Positions 23,201-32,425 are shown, counted from the first letter of the stretch. The stretch: 64,000 bases of DNA from Actinernus sp. WN-2022 (GCA_030867875.1 JAOWCC010001589.1:73679537-73743536), one strand, 5' to 3'. Translations and numbers: made by a program. The notes: generated from the letters alone by a model not told the origin.

Positions 23201-26200
23201 CGACTGCGACATCTTTAGTTTCGGCAGAGAAAACTAAACTTCTCAGAGATTTGTTCCATTCCTCGGCGATCATGGTATAACAAACTTATACCATGGCATT
23301 TCGGGGTATTAGTGATTTAAATTCTGCCGAGTTTCAGTGACCAGATGTTGAATTTACCGTGTTTTACCGTAAACTACATTTCTAGGTATGCGAGTTGTGC
23401 TTTCTCAATGAGAAACCTACAAAATGTACTCATGTATTCTCTCTCCAACTTTCAGGAAGACAAAATTACTTACAAATGCAAGAGTTCTTGTAGACTGTCA
23501 GAAACGCATTAAAGGGGACGAATGCAAGCAGGAATGAACCACCGAAGCATAATTTCACTGGCTACCGAAACCTGGGCACTGTAAACACGAAACTCGCATC
23601 TCAAAAGCGGTGTTTGAAATCGTTTCAGGCTTCGTAAATGGTCCAGACAAGGACTATACTCTTGTGGGCTTTCCTGAAACGTTTCTCCAGTGTTCTTTCA
23701 GGCTCTTCAAAATCTTTCTGCGGCCAGATTCGTTTTCTTTGTCCATCACGGCCAGTTGAGCTGCCAATGATTGAAGCTCGAAGTTCTTGTCGATGGCATC
23801 CCAAAATCTCATTACAACTACATCTGAATACGAACATTTCTGGTAAATATAAAACTTGAACAACTAAATATGAAAGATAAACTACTATATACTAAAATGA
23901 GAGATGGCTGCGATGTATACGGATTGAATCAATGTTGTGAGCTCCTTGGGATATATTTGCTTCTCAAACTTGAAAGCGCTGGTGAACGATTTCAAGTTTT
24001 GGGTGGCTTTGTAACCAGGCCTGTTATTCATGACAGAGCCCCTTTAAACCTGACAACCAGCAGAAATCTGCCAGTTGCAGCTTGTAAATGACAACCTTGC
24101 TAATATTGCATAAACACCACCATTAAATAAATAAAAATGAAATGTGAAAAAAAAAATGAATTATGTAAGAGATCAGTGGAGCACGTCACTAATCTTTCTA
24201 TATAACAATTAGACTATGAGCTCGAAGTTTCTATTGGCTGATAGATGACGAGGAGCATAGCTCCGAGTCAACTATCAGCCATACATGTACATGTAGAAGC
24301 TGAGAGCGAGTATAGTCTAATTGTTGTAGTAGAAACCAACTTATACAGAAGCAAATTTTTTAAACATTTTGACGACTTCGCAGCCATGATTGTTTTGCTT
24401 TTGAAAACCTTTTTTTCCGCTACTCACTATCTATCACTTCGCTACTCACTATCTATCACAGAATAGACAGTGAGTAGCTTAGCCAATCAGATTGCAGGAT
24501 TGGTGATAGAATGCTAGTTGGTTTATACTAATGTGTTTTATTTTATTTTATTGTCCTACATGTACATTGTGTACATGTATGTTGAAGTTCTAAAAAATAG
24601 GTGTACATGTAAATGTATGGTATCCCCTAAAAATACAACAATAATGTTGTTCACATCTACTGGTTAAATAAATGGTCCTAACTGAAGAGAAAAGAGTTGG
24701 AGGGTTCAGTACCCAGAGCCAAAGCAGGGTCAAGGCTTGCGAGCTTGGTTGCCAGGTAACCATGGCAACCAAACAGCCCAGAGCACTGGCTCACACATAA
24801 GTGGACAAGGAAACAGGGAGGGAGGGAGGGAAAAGGCAGTGGCCTTGAACGCAACGAGGAGTAACTGACAAGCGAACATGAAAACAACACGCAATAACAA
24901 CAAACCAAGATTCCCGGATGAGACGCCGGCCTAGGGCTGCGCGACCACACCACAGGGTCCCTGCCACATGCAGGATATTTAACCATGCCTAAATTGCATT
25001 TAGCCCTGATTAAATAAACCAGCTACAGTACAGCCTGGATGTATGTTAACACATTTTGCGTGTAACGCGCGCGGAATTCCACGCGTGTACTACACTCAAC
25101 TGAGTGTAACTACACGAACTGAGTGTAATTACACACACTTTTGTGTACTACACGCACGGAACTACACGCACCTCAGTGCCTCATTAACTCGTTGAACTCC
25201 AGAGAATAACTGCAGAAGAATACCGTAGATCAACAATACCGGTTCGCGAATTAAAGTTTTCCACACTGAATTAGCTGAATTAGCATTGGACTAAAGTGTA
25301 GAACCTCAGGTAAAAACTTCGGCAGAGATTTACGACAATTCTTCCTACTTTGTAGTATAAACAAAAGCATAAGCTCAATGGTCCTAACTGAAGAGAAAAG
25401 AGTTGGAGGTTCAGTGCCCGGAGCCAAAGCAGGGTCAAGGTGCCAGGTAACCATGGTAACCAAACAGCCCAACAAAACTTTAGTTGAGCCGAGCAAGGGG
25501 TGACCTGACTCTGGATGCTGAGACCTCAAAAAAAACCGGGAAGCAGGCAAGCCGTGCTACAACCTGCAGCAGGCTATAGCAGGCAAGCTGAACAACCGTT
25601 CCACCTGCAGCTGCAAACTGCTGGAATGGAACTGGAGGCGAGCATTAAGCTTGAACAACCCAGCAGCGAACTGTGCTGTGGGAAGCATAACACCAAACCT
25701 GATGCTTGAATAACGGGCCTTGAGCTGGACCTCTCAGCGACAAAGAAAATAAAGCATCAACTGCACACACGGGGTGAAGGTACGGCCTACAACAATGGTG
25801 GAACCTTGGCGTAATGGGTCTGTTTTAGATGCTTTGATGAAAATGTACACAAGACGCGGCTGAATATGCGAGTCAACCACCAAGTCGTCCACTGCTAACT
25901 GAAGGGAAGGGTCAAACGCTTCCAGGGGAGAAGTAAACTCATTGCAACGGAGGAAGCCAAAGAAGGCTAAACAGAGGGCAGCCCAGAACATAATATTATC
26001 TATTGATGAGAGGTCCAGAACATGATGTAGAGATGCTAAGATAGCTGGTGTAATAGGAAGTCTAGTATCTTTGGAGGAGCCCTGAATCCTATGGACACCT
26101 CGAACCACCCTTTGCAGACGTAGGCAGTTCTCTAAAGGGTTGGGAAGACCTAAATCGATGTGCAAGGAGCGCACCGCACTGAGGTACACCTTTACCGTTG

Positions 26201-29200
26201 AGGCTTTGAGATCATTGCTAGCCAGGAAGGCCACAAAAGCGATGAGACACTCCTCTGAAGCTGGGAGACTATAGAAGAGAACAGATGCTTGGAACATTTG
26301 CAGAAGGACAAGAACAGTTTTTGACCCGAAGAGTAAGTCTTGCGGGTGCTTGGAGCAAGTCCAGCACTCAGGAGCACTGAAACATGCAACTTCAGTCCCA
26401 CTTTGTTAGCCACAGACTGTAAAAGGTAGGCCGAAATGGAGACTGGGGAAGCATCTGCTGCTGGAGCTAGTTGGTGGAATCTGGACATCTGAAAACAAGA
26501 AAGTGCATCACCAATTGAATTAACTACCCCAGGAATGTGGGAGGCTGACACGATGAAAGAGTGCTTGGCCGATGCAAGGAACAAACAGCGCAGAAGGTGC
26601 ATGATACAAGGAGAGCGAGACGTGCCAGTGCGGAGGATGTGAACAACCGCCTCGTTATCCAGCTGGAAAAGGATGCGCTTGGATGTCCAGTTGGTGTCCC
26701 AAAGATGAGCCGCTACCACAATGGGGAATAATTCTTTGTAGGTGATGGATAGACAAAGAGCCTGAGATGGCCACCGACCTTGGAACCACTGGCCCTGGAA
26801 GAGGGCACCAAACCCAACAGAACCCAAAGCATCACTGCAGACTTGGGAGTCAGAAGGTGGAAGCCAGTCTGGAATGAGGAAAAAGCTGCATCCATTCCAA
26901 TCCCTCAAGAAAAGGTCCCACCAAAGAAGGTCTGTCTTAACAGTGGCAGTAAGGCAGATATGATGCAGGGCACTGGAGATAGCCATAGTCAGATTAATGA
27001 GCCTCCACAAAAAGGTGCGCCCTGGATGGACCACCTTGCAGCAATGATGAAGGAGACCGATTAACGATTGCAACTCCTTGAGAGTACATGAATGCTGTGA
27101 AAGCCAGGAATGGACCTCTGTTCGAACCCTTGACAGTTTGTCATCTGGGAGTTTGGCCTTGGAGCGATCCGAATACAGGTGGATGCCCAGAAAGCAGAGT
27201 TCAGAAGAGGGGCCTTCTGTCTTGTGGAGGGCGATGGGAACCCCCAGTTCTCCACAGGCACAAGAAAAGGCATCCATATTGCTCTGGCAGACCGAGGAAC
27301 CAGAAGGGCCGATTCTAAAAAAATCGTTCAAGTGATGGATCAGTGAAGCAATGCCAAAGTGATACTGGACAATCCACTCTAATGCATCTGCTATTCGGTT
27401 GAAAATGGAGGGGGCTGAGCGAAGCCCAAAAGGGATAGCCAAATCAACGTAAAAGCAGTCATTCCACAACATCCCGAGGAGGAAACGGTCATCTTGATGA
27501 ATAGGGACTATACAATAAGCACTTGCAATGTCCAGCTTGCCCATGAGAGCACCTTGGCCAAAGGAAATGATGAGAGCGATTGCCTTGTCTACATTGGTGA
27601 AGTGGATGGGAAAGTCCTCTTTAGCAATGCCATTGTTCACACTAGTGCCCATGGGGTAAGAAAGATAAAGAATGAGCCTCCATTTTCCAGGTTTGCTCCG
27701 ATTAGGAATCACTCCAAAACGGGTGATGTGGAAGGCAGGAAGAGGAGGGGAGTGAAACGGACCAGCCACTCTACCCAAAGAACACTCTTTGGCGAAGTAA
27801 TCATCAATAACACCTGGCTGCAAACTGGCAGATGGCAAGTTGCGAGTGGGTGAGCACAGAGGTGAACCAGAGTAGCCGCACCGGAAACCAGTGGAAATCC
27901 CTGACAACATGAAGGCTGCTAAGGTCTGATCAGGATGGGATGCCAACAGAACCGACCAGCGGGATGGGAGGAGGGGAGACACAGAAGCAACGGAGGGAAG
28001 AGTTTGACTGAGCGAAAAGTGAGAAGCCGAGGAGAAAGCAACCATGTCACTTCCTCCTTTCCTTACGAAAGGGCTGAGTGGGAAGGCTTGGAGCATGGCG
28101 CTTGGTGGAGGACTGAGGCAGAGCTGCCCTCAAGGGACACATGTGAGCTCTGTGGTTTGCACCACAGCCGGAGACACTGCAGGCATGGCGATAGCGGCAA
28201 ACCTGAGTCCTAGCAACCAGAAGGATCAGAGCTAGCAGTAGAATGATGGACAGATAACACTGGAGATGTCCAAGGGCAGAGTTCTGTAGAGTGATAGAGA
28301 GCCTGACAACTCTGACAAGACCTTGAGGCTCGGTTGGCATTAGTGAAACTCATGCTCCACAAACTGGAATGGGGATCCCCCCAGGAGAGAGTTGGCTTAG
28401 TCGCTGCCAGAGACCTAAAACTGTGGTCATAAGCAAACCAATGAGGAGGAGATAAGCTAAAAGCTCTGTTGCACGATGGGGATGAGATGCCACGATCACG
28501 GCTGCATACTGCAAAAAGCTTCACTCCAATCATGGAAATTTAAAAGTGCTTTGTGCCTGGGTTTGCTGGGAGCAAATTCCAATGAAGGAGCACCATCTGA
28601 AGTGGCAGAGGACAATCTGAGTGTCGCAGGGCGTGAAGGGTCTGGAGTAGAAGACAAATTTGCTGAGACAAACTCAGTTAAATCAACAAACTGTCCTGAC
28701 ATTGCTCGACTGGCGAGTTTAGCTGGGATTGGAGGCAGAGCATCGGACACCAAGAAAGAACGGGATGAAGCCGGTACCGAGACTGGAGGAGCAGAGACAG
28801 AGGACCAAACGGGGAGAGTAGACCACGGGATGAAGGCTGGCTGGGCAGAAGGAATTGGGAAAGGAGCAGATTCCGCTGAGCGTAAGAAAGTGGAGGCCGA
28901 AACAACAGGCTGATACGTACCCAAAGTTGGACGTTTGGAAAAGCTGGCAGTGATGAAACTGCCGCGAAACCAGAAGTGTGTGGCGGCGAGGCTGCTGCAC
29001 CAGAAGTAGAAGCGGTAGAAAAAGCGGCTGACGATGGCTGACACGATGGGGGAAAACCTGCCTGATACAGGGCTGAAATTAGACCTCAAAAATCAGCTGA
29101 CGATGTTGCGATTGCGATCTGAATCCGAAGCCGGGATGGCCGTTGGTGCAGCACGATCCGCTTGATCGGCCATGATTAATATTTTGATCTCAACTTCAGT

Positions 29201-31354
29201 TGACACCGAAGTCCGTAGTGGCTACACGTAGCAGCAACTTCGCTAAATCAAGGTGAAAAGAATTTAAGCATACACAAATTACTGTGAAGCAGACACGTCG
29301 AGGATAACCAATGCCGATCAAGATCTGCAATCCAAATGGCAGCAGCCTTGAATGCAACGAAGAGAAACTGACAAGCGAACATGAAAACAACACGCAATAA
29401 CAACAAACCAAGATTCCCTGATGAGACGCCGACCCAGGGCTGCGTGACTACACCACAGGGCCCCGGTGCACGCAGGATATTTAACCATGCCTAAATTGCA
29501 TTTAGCCATATATTTTGGTATTGATTCATTACATGTACTTCCAGGATAGCATCTGATTTCCTCAGGCTAATATTAAGAGAGATTAATTTATTATTGTTAT
29601 GATAACATTTTCTAACCTATGTGAGAAGAATACCCCTCTTTTCAGGAGATGATGAACTGGTTTTCCTGTCAATCTTTCAATTCTGTCGAGGTGGGATTTT
29701 TCCAAGTGATAGCATCCAAACTGTTCTGTAGAAAATGTTTTTGGGAAAACATGAATATAATGAATACCAGTAACACCAATCTATCAATGATATAATTATA
29801 CTGTATTAAAGGATGTATTTGATATAATATTATTATGGTCACATGATAACAAATGGACAAAGTTTTGGAGAATATGAATGGTTGTATCACTTGACAAAGA
29901 ATTTAAGAGACAAATTCTTGCTAATTAAGACATTGTCTACTGGGTCAATTTGGGTTAAACTCTCCCCCCCCCCTCCCCTTAGTCCAAGTTTGGCAAACCC
30001 TGGTTAGTTACATGTATATACCATGTGTACTGTACCATAAATCGAGAAGAAATGAAAAGAAGTCTCCAACAAAACAAATGCTTTTCGTCCAAAGTTTGGA
30101 GACCATCAATCAATTATAGCTTGTTTTCTTTAGCCATCCATCCACTGAAATACTGTTGCATATTTGTCAGAATTCCAGCACCTCTAGATTTGATGCATAT
30201 TGTTTTTGGAGTTCCCTGTTTTTATTCCAGGGCAGTTTTAGGTGCTGCAGGAGTCAATTGGATAATTGAAATTCATATTGCCGACTATAAGTTTTATGGT
30301 TCAGGTTAGGGTTTGTGTTAGACAGTGTATTGTGTGACTTTTCAGATCAAGGGCCCATACGAATAGAAATGCTCAGAAGAATCATATACGAATAGAAAAT
30401 ATGAGTCGCCCTACGGGTCCCGTACCAATAGCCAATTTTATTTCCTTATATTTATTTTATAATCTGCACCCTAAAGGATGTTTTCCATATCTACATAAAG
30501 CCATCACAAAAAAAAACAGTTTGCAATCAAGCACTGTTAATTGCAATGGGTTGTTGATAGATTGCAAACAATATGTAATTATAGGACCAGCTCTATCTTT
30601 ACATATTGTTTGCATTCCATTGGCGACCCATCATAACACAACAGGTATTTACTCAGTCACACTGCACCCAGTTTGCATTCAAGCCATCATAAACTGTTTG
30701 TGATGGCTTACGTCAATATGGAAAACATCCTTTAGCTACGATTCAGCCATGGTCAAAACTACTGTAGATGGAACATCACAACTCATGTGATAATCCCCTC
30801 CCCCATTTTCAATGTTGTGAGATGCGAGAATTTGCCTTTACCGTTCGGTTGTGGGAAGTGCGACTGTCCACAAGAGTTTTGACCATGGTTGTACATCCAC
30901 ACTGTGTAGCCTACCCCCACACCCTCCCCCACATACAAGTATATCGGACCTGCTACTTGGGGCTTAGTTGCAGAATACCCCCACCAATCAAAATATCGCT
31001 TGAAAACTGCGCTAAATTCTCCACTTTAGTTCAGGTGTATTTAGACTCGTTCTATGAATGATTTTGGGTCGGAAAAAAGTTGAGAAATGAATTATTATAA
31101 ACGAACCACTGGAGGGGGTATTCTGCAATTACTCCCTACTTGGTAGGTATAACATCTCATAATTTACTTAAACTTTTCTCTGATCCTTTTCCCAAAACAG
31201 GTTAGGTCCCACGTTAAACACTACCGAACTTACTGATCAACTTGTTGTAGTCGATCCCCCTGTTGTCGGCTGCTTCTACCGTCTCCATCGTGACGATCTG
31301 CTCAAACTGATCTTCTATATCACCATTTTCACTCTCATCTTTTGTTGCCGCCAT
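11101..31354 (-). CDS. WARS1: Tryptophan--tRNA ligase, cytoplasmic (nine coding exons, complete)
   Basis: Class Ic aminoacyl-tRNA synthetase that charges tRNA(Trp) in the cytosol. Exons: 31234-31354, 29617-29725, 22207-22326, 18895-19080, 18214-18314, 15641-15753, 13619-13792, 12813-12953 and 11101-11271. All introns are GT/AG and phases join without break to 411 codons plus TAG. The ATP-binding signature is MHLGHL (residues 105-110); the second signature is KMSAS (286-290); FFLEDDDKL and RPRKLEF mark the C-terminal anticodon-binding part. Length matches the vertebrate mini-form: the N-terminal WHEP domain of vertebrate WARS1 is not encoded here, unless in an unseen upstream exon. Introns carry a minisatellite, a Ngaro-like retroelement and MITEs. 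An in-frame upstream ATG at 31435 could add 27 residues. Confidence 0.97.
11530..11880. repeat. Two adjacent foldback elements in WARS1 intron 8
   Basis: Hairpin one spans about 11709-11810, with arms reading CAATTAGACCTCTCACCCTC and its near complement around ATGGGCTATTGACTCGTAGC. Hairpin two spans about 11813-11878 with the arm TTTCAACAGGGGAAGTGAAA. A relative of the first, with the same CAATTAGA end, is at 24204-24327. Confidence 0.7.
12050..12300 (+). repeat. Retroposon 3' end with TTG microsatellite tail
   Basis: A non-coding block ends GTGTGAATAAATCATTG followed by TTG repeats at 12284-12298, the usual form of a LINE or SINE 3' tail. The 5' part was not identified. It lies in WARS1 intron 8. 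Confidence 0.4.
12525..12740. repeat. C-rich MITE-like inverted repeat
   Basis: Imperfect inverted arms: GGATCCAGGGGTAAAAGGGG at 12537 pairs with CCCCCTCCC...GAATCCTGGATC at 12690-12735. It is in WARS1 intron 8, just downstream of exon 8. The exact ends are unclear. Confidence 0.5.
12813..12953 (-). CDS. WARS1: WARS1 coding exon 8
   Basis: 141 bp, phase 0 at both ends; CAG acceptor and GTGAGT donor. It encodes [20 protein letters not shown] and [17 protein letters not shown], the strongly conserved helical domain that recognises the tRNA(Trp) anticodon. Confidence 0.96.
13024..13185. repeat. Tandem pair of small hairpin elements
   Basis: Two successive copies of TGATCAAGTTCAAAATTCT...GGAGAATTTAGAATG, each an imperfect hairpin of about 55-75 bp. 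A third relative lies at 15231-15292. All are in WARS1 introns. Confidence 0.6.
13619..13792 (-). CDS. WARS1: WARS1 coding exon 7 (KMSAS loop)
   Basis: 174 bp, phase 0 at both ends, AAG acceptor and GTGAGA donor. It encodes [34 protein letters not shown] and [17 protein letters not shown] is the TrpRS form of the class I KMSKS loop that binds ATP. The sequence is almost identical to animal homologues. Confidence 0.97.
13951..14165. mobile_element. MITE with imperfect 26-bp TIRs
   Basis: Left end TTAGAGCAGTTTTCAATTGA, right end complement TAACAGTGGTTTTCAGTTGA. The interior is rich in ACCAATCA motifs on both strands. It lies in WARS1 intron 6. No clear target duplication was found. Confidence 0.6.
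14166..15414. other. WARS1 intron 6, unrecognised part
   Basis: No exon of WARS1 or other gene is supported here. The plus-strand open frame at 14248-14589 shows no known domain. A small hairpin element is at 15231-15292. Confidence 0.5.
15415..15600 (-). mobile_element. tRNA-derived SINE (minus strand)
   Basis: On the minus strand the head reads TTAGCTCAGTGGTTAAGCAC (A-box region) and a B-box-like GGTTGTAGGTTCTGGCC about 33 bases further on, followed by a non-tRNA body through GACCTTCACATCTTCTCAG. It lies in WARS1 intron 6, about 40 bp from exon 6. Confidence 0.7.
15641..15753 (-). CDS. WARS1: WARS1 coding exon 6
   Basis: 113 bp; CAG acceptor, GTAGGT donor. It encodes [18 protein letters not shown] and [11 protein letters not shown], part of the Rossmann-fold tryptophan pocket; it ends in phase 0 before DPYFR of exon 7. 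Confidence 0.96.
16087..18050. repeat. 11-bp minisatellite array with higher-order repeat, in WARS1 intron 5
   Basis: About 178 copies of an 11-mer, AGGTGATTGGT, with variants AGATGATTGGT, AGGTGGTTGGT and GTTAGGTATTTGG. Rare interruptions TACATTT occur at 16379, 16518, 16738, 17025, 17163, 17406, 17693 and 17925. The spacing 139/220/287 then 138/243/287 shows a higher-order unit of about 650-670 bp repeated nearly three times. Since 11 is not a multiple of 3, the long minus-strand open frames here are artefacts of a stop-free repeat. They are not genes. Confidence 0.95.
18214..18314 (-). CDS. WARS1: WARS1 coding exon 5
   Basis: 101 bp; CAG acceptor and GTGAGA donor. It encodes [19 protein letters not shown] and [10 protein letters not shown], matching the human segment FYKNVVKIQKHVTFNQV. 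Residue CP replaces the usual SS at the exon 4/5 junction. Confidence 0.95.
18895..19080 (-). CDS. WARS1: WARS1 coding exon 4
   Basis: 186 bp; CAG acceptor, GTAGGT donor. It encodes [20 protein letters not shown], then [19 protein letters not shown] and [10 protein letters not shown]. The TDDEK and ENAKDIIA blocks are hallmarks of eukaryotic and archaeal TrpRS. Confidence 0.96.
19215..19912. mobile_element. 698-bp MITE, TIR CCGTATTTTATCACGTATAA, TA target
   Basis: Left end (TA)CCGTATTTTATCACGTATAA; right end is the complement of CCTATTTTATCACATACAAG. Both ends are flanked by TA. The right end carries subterminal repeats GTGCGGCTTATACACGAGG and GTGCGGCTTATACGCGAGG. The TA target suggests a Tc1/mariner relationship. 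It lies in WARS1 intron 3. Confidence 0.75.
19940..20062. repeat. Imperfect palindrome of AAGATCTTGCC motifs
   Basis: Multiple direct and inverted copies of CAAGATCTTGCC flanked by CTCAGCCCAGGTTGAGA and TCTTGGCTGAGTG, giving a foldback structure of about 120 bp in WARS1 intron 3. Confidence 0.7.
20063..22206. other. WARS1 intron 3, unrecognised part
   Basis: No exon or known element was recognised in about 2.1 kb. A poly-G run (about 20976-20990) lies near 20980. The minus open frame at 20888-21307 has no recognisable domain. Confidence 0.5.
22207..22326 (-). CDS. WARS1: WARS1 coding exon 3 (HIGH-type ATP site)
   Basis: 120 bp; TAG acceptor, GTAAGG donor. It encodes [17 protein letters not shown] and [18 protein letters not shown] is the class I HIGH signature. 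Its counterpart for the duplicated exons at 4255-4973 is not in the window. Confidence 0.97.
22553..24045. mobile_element. 1.5-kb DNA-transposon-like element with 18-bp TIRs
   Basis: Perfect inverted ends AAAGGGGCTCTGTCATGA (22553-22570 and 24028-24045). Flanks TTTC|AAAGG and CCTTT|AAAC do not give a clear duplication. Inside, a minus-strand frame at 23654-23863 reads [40 protein letters not shown], a charged helical peptide I do not recognise. It may be a remnant of a transposase or a captured exon. Located in WARS1 intron 2. Confidence 0.65.
24204..24327. repeat. Foldback element, CAATTAGACTA ends
   Basis: AACAATTAGACTATGAGCTC pairs with GAGCGAGTATAGTCTAATTGTT around a centre rich in ATGACGAGGAGCATAGCTCC. 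It resembles the hairpin at 11709-11810. WARS1 intron 2. Confidence 0.65.
24670..24780 (-). repeat. Split direct repeat B2 of the Ngaro-like element
   Basis: Direct copy of 25378-25471, with an extra stretch CTTGCGAGCTTGGTTGCC in this copy. Both end at CCAAACAGCCCA. Confidence 0.85.
24836..25005 (-). repeat. Split direct repeat A2 of the Ngaro-like element
   Basis: Direct copy of 29341-29507, from CCTTGAACGCAACGAGGAG to ATTGCATTTAGCC, with about 10-15 differences. The match ends sharply at TAGCC in both copies. Confidence 0.85.
25378..25471 (-). repeat. Split direct repeat B1 of the Ngaro-like element
   Basis: Copy of B2, starting AATGGTCCTAACTGAAGAG. It follows the recombinase end as expected for the internal repeat. 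Confidence 0.85.
25734..26297 (-). pseudogene. Tyrosine recombinase of the Ngaro-like element (truncated)
   Basis: Encodes the N-terminal core-binding part ([20 protein letters not shown]) and the first catalytic arginine box ([14 protein letters not shown]) of DIRS-type tyrosine recombinases. The open frame stops at 25734. The expected HxxR box and catalytic tyrosine are not found in any frame between here and B1, so the enzyme is inactive. Its first helix is in the end of the preceding frame ([19 protein letters not shown]), showing a frame change near 26290-26340. Confidence 0.85.
26192..28096 (-). pseudogene. Reverse transcriptase / RNase H of the Ngaro-like element
   Basis: Residues of the 634-aa frame show RT motifs [20 protein letters not shown] (motif A Asp) and [17 protein letters not shown] (motif B). 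The catalytic box reads HHLNDFF where DIRS elements normally have LDDF, so one of the paired aspartates is Asn. RNase H follows ([30 protein letters not shown]). The end runs into the recombinase N-terminus. The long frame with a changed catalytic site suggests a fairly recent but inactive copy. Confidence 0.9.
28050..29180 (-). pseudogene. Gag-like ORF1 of the Ngaro-like element (frameshifted)
   Basis: The upstream frame (29089-28496) is rich in Ser/Pro/Ala and contains [14 protein letters not shown]. The frame then shifts to 28533-28210 with a CCHC-like knuckle [15 protein letters not shown], and again to 28340-28047 with a second knuckle [15 protein letters not shown]. Serine-rich leader plus zinc knuckles match the ORF1 of DIRS-order elements. 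At least two frame changes break it. Confidence 0.7.
29341..29507 (-). repeat. Split direct repeat A1 (5' end) of the Ngaro-like element
   Basis: Copy of 24836-25005; outer edge at TTGCATTTAGCC. This marks the 5' boundary of the element on the minus strand. Confidence 0.85.
29617..29725 (-). CDS. WARS1: WARS1 coding exon 2
   Basis: 109 bp; CAG acceptor, GTTAGA donor. It encodes [20 protein letters not shown] and [13 protein letters not shown], aligning with the human segment [20 protein letters not shown]. Same phase and length as its duplicate at 4255-4363. Confidence 0.95.
30471..30735. mobile_element. 265-bp MITE, TIR CTAAAGGATGTTTTCCATAT
   Basis: The 20-bp ends CTAAAGGATGTTTTCCATAT are exact inverted copies at 30471-30490 and 30716-30735, with further pairing inside (GCCATCACAAA). 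It is in WARS1 intron 1 and absent from the paralog's shorter intron (490 bp against about 1.5 kb). Confidence 0.85.
30745..30891. repeat. Inverted repeat GCCATGGTCAAAACT
   Basis: GCCATGGTCAAAACT at 30745 pairs with AGTTTTGACCATGGT near 30877-30891. Probably another small MITE in WARS1 intron 1. Confidence 0.55.
30951..31142. mobile_element. MITE with TIR CTACTTGGGG...TTGCAGAATACCCCC
   Basis: Left arm CTACTTGGGGCTTAGTTGCA pairs with right arm TGCAATTACTCCCTACTTGG read in reverse complement; both include GCAGAATACCCCC. WARS1 intron 1. Confidence 0.75.
31234..31354 (-). CDS. WARS1: WARS1 coding exon 1
   Basis: ATG at 31354-31352; GTAAGT donor after 40 codons plus one base. It encodes [20 protein letters not shown] and [13 protein letters not shown]; the last block aligns with human AKGIDYDKLI. 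The leader is acidic and no WHEP helix-turn-helix is present. The frame stays open upstream to another ATG at 31435, preceded by an in-frame TGA. Confidence 0.93.
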
Positions 31355-31519
31355 GTTTCTCCTTGCCAATGACCACAAAACCCGGCTAATAAATAGACTA
31401 TTTACAGGGAAGTACCTTCTGTAAAGTACATTCATTCAAATGTCGAAGACTTTCTCGATCTTTTTTCATGCACGTTGCATCAGCCGGTTGAGCCCGCGAT
31501 ATTTTATGTAGAGCCCAGG

Positions 31520-32425
31520 CTAACACGAGAAATCAGAACACAGGAAGCCCAGGCTTAATGTTTTGTATGGGAACCGATGCGATAGAGGTAATCGGCTAAC
31601 TCTGTTGTCACCCAATTCAGATCATGTGATGTAAACAGTAGCTACTCTGGGAAATTATTCCTTTTTCATTCTAATCATAATGCAGTCATGCCTATCTGAA
31701 TAAAATTAATTTTCAAAGAGTCAATTCTCCAGACAAGATAATAATAATAATAATAATAGTGTACTTATATAGCGCCATATCCATTAAATGCTCTATGGCG
31801 CTTTACAATGTTGAAAAATTAAAAACTAAATACAAAGATCATTAAAATACATTAAAAAAAATACAAATACGTTTCTCTAAAAATATGAGTCTTTAGATGA
31901 GATTTAAAAATATTTACAGTAGAACTACATCTAAGGTCTAGTGGAAGACCATTCCAGAGTTTTGGGGCAGCAACGGAAAACTCTGGTCTCTTGTCCAGAG
32001 TAATGTGTGTTTACATCACATGATCTGAATTGGGTGACAACAGAGTTAGCCGATTACCTCTATTTGTGAAATATCTCGTTAAATATTTCAATAAAGTATA
32101 TTTAACTTGCCCGAAGAGTAGATGATTATCATTATTGTTCTCTGGTGGCGATTTCAAGCGATTTCGACGAATTTTAACCCCCTCTTTTCCCCTGGGGAAA
32201 AAAAGGGGACTCGAAAGAGGGAGCTAAATGATTCATCGAAATCGCTTGATATCTCAGCGGTAGGAATGCATCCACCAGATCTAGAGAACAAGAAGGATAT
32301 CATCTACTCTTCGGGCAAGTTAAATTTACTTTATTGAAATATTTAACGAGATATTTCACAAATCGCACATTCCCATACAAAGCCTTATGATTTTGACCAC
32401 ACAAGCGTAGGCTTCCTGTGGCCAC
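31520..32425. mobile_element. Large foldback element with two nested insertions
   Basis: The left arm (31563-31642, TAATCGGCTAACTCTGTTGT and following) is repeated inverted at 32010-32070, then continues after an interruption at 32365-32425 (CCCATACAAA, GGCTTCCTGTG). A retroposon end with ATA repeats and GCGCCATATCC (31738-31990) lies in the centre. A second inverted-repeat element (32067-32364) lies in the right arm. Confidence 0.7.
32067..32364. mobile_element. MITE nested in the foldback, TIR TGTGAAATATCTCG
   Basis: TTGTGAAATATCTCGTTAAA pairs with TTTAACGAGATATTTCACAA, and pairing continues inward through AACTTGCCCGAAGAGTAGATG. A GGGGAAAAAAAGGGG core lies near 32205. It interrupts the right arm of 31520-32425. 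Confidence 0.8.

Larger units (their letters stand above)
24670..29507 (-). mobile_element. DIRS-order retroelement (Ngaro-like) with split direct repeats
   Basis: Read on the minus strand the order is A1 (29507-29341), gag-like ORF, RT/RNase H, tyrosine recombinase, B1 (25471-25378), a spacer of about 370 bp, A2 (25005-24836), B2 (24780-24670). A1/A2 and B1/B2 are direct copies of each other (A contains CAGGATATTTAACCATGCCT; B contains GGTCCTAACTGAAGAGAAAA). The A...B-A-B arrangement is the split direct repeat layout of Ngaro/PAT elements. Coding regions are decayed. It fills most of WARS1 intron 2 and has the same orientation as the gene. Confidence 0.85.

Noticed and set aside
26780..27853. 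Several plus-strand frames of 70-119 codons
   Set aside because: Antisense shadows of the Ngaro-like RT frame.
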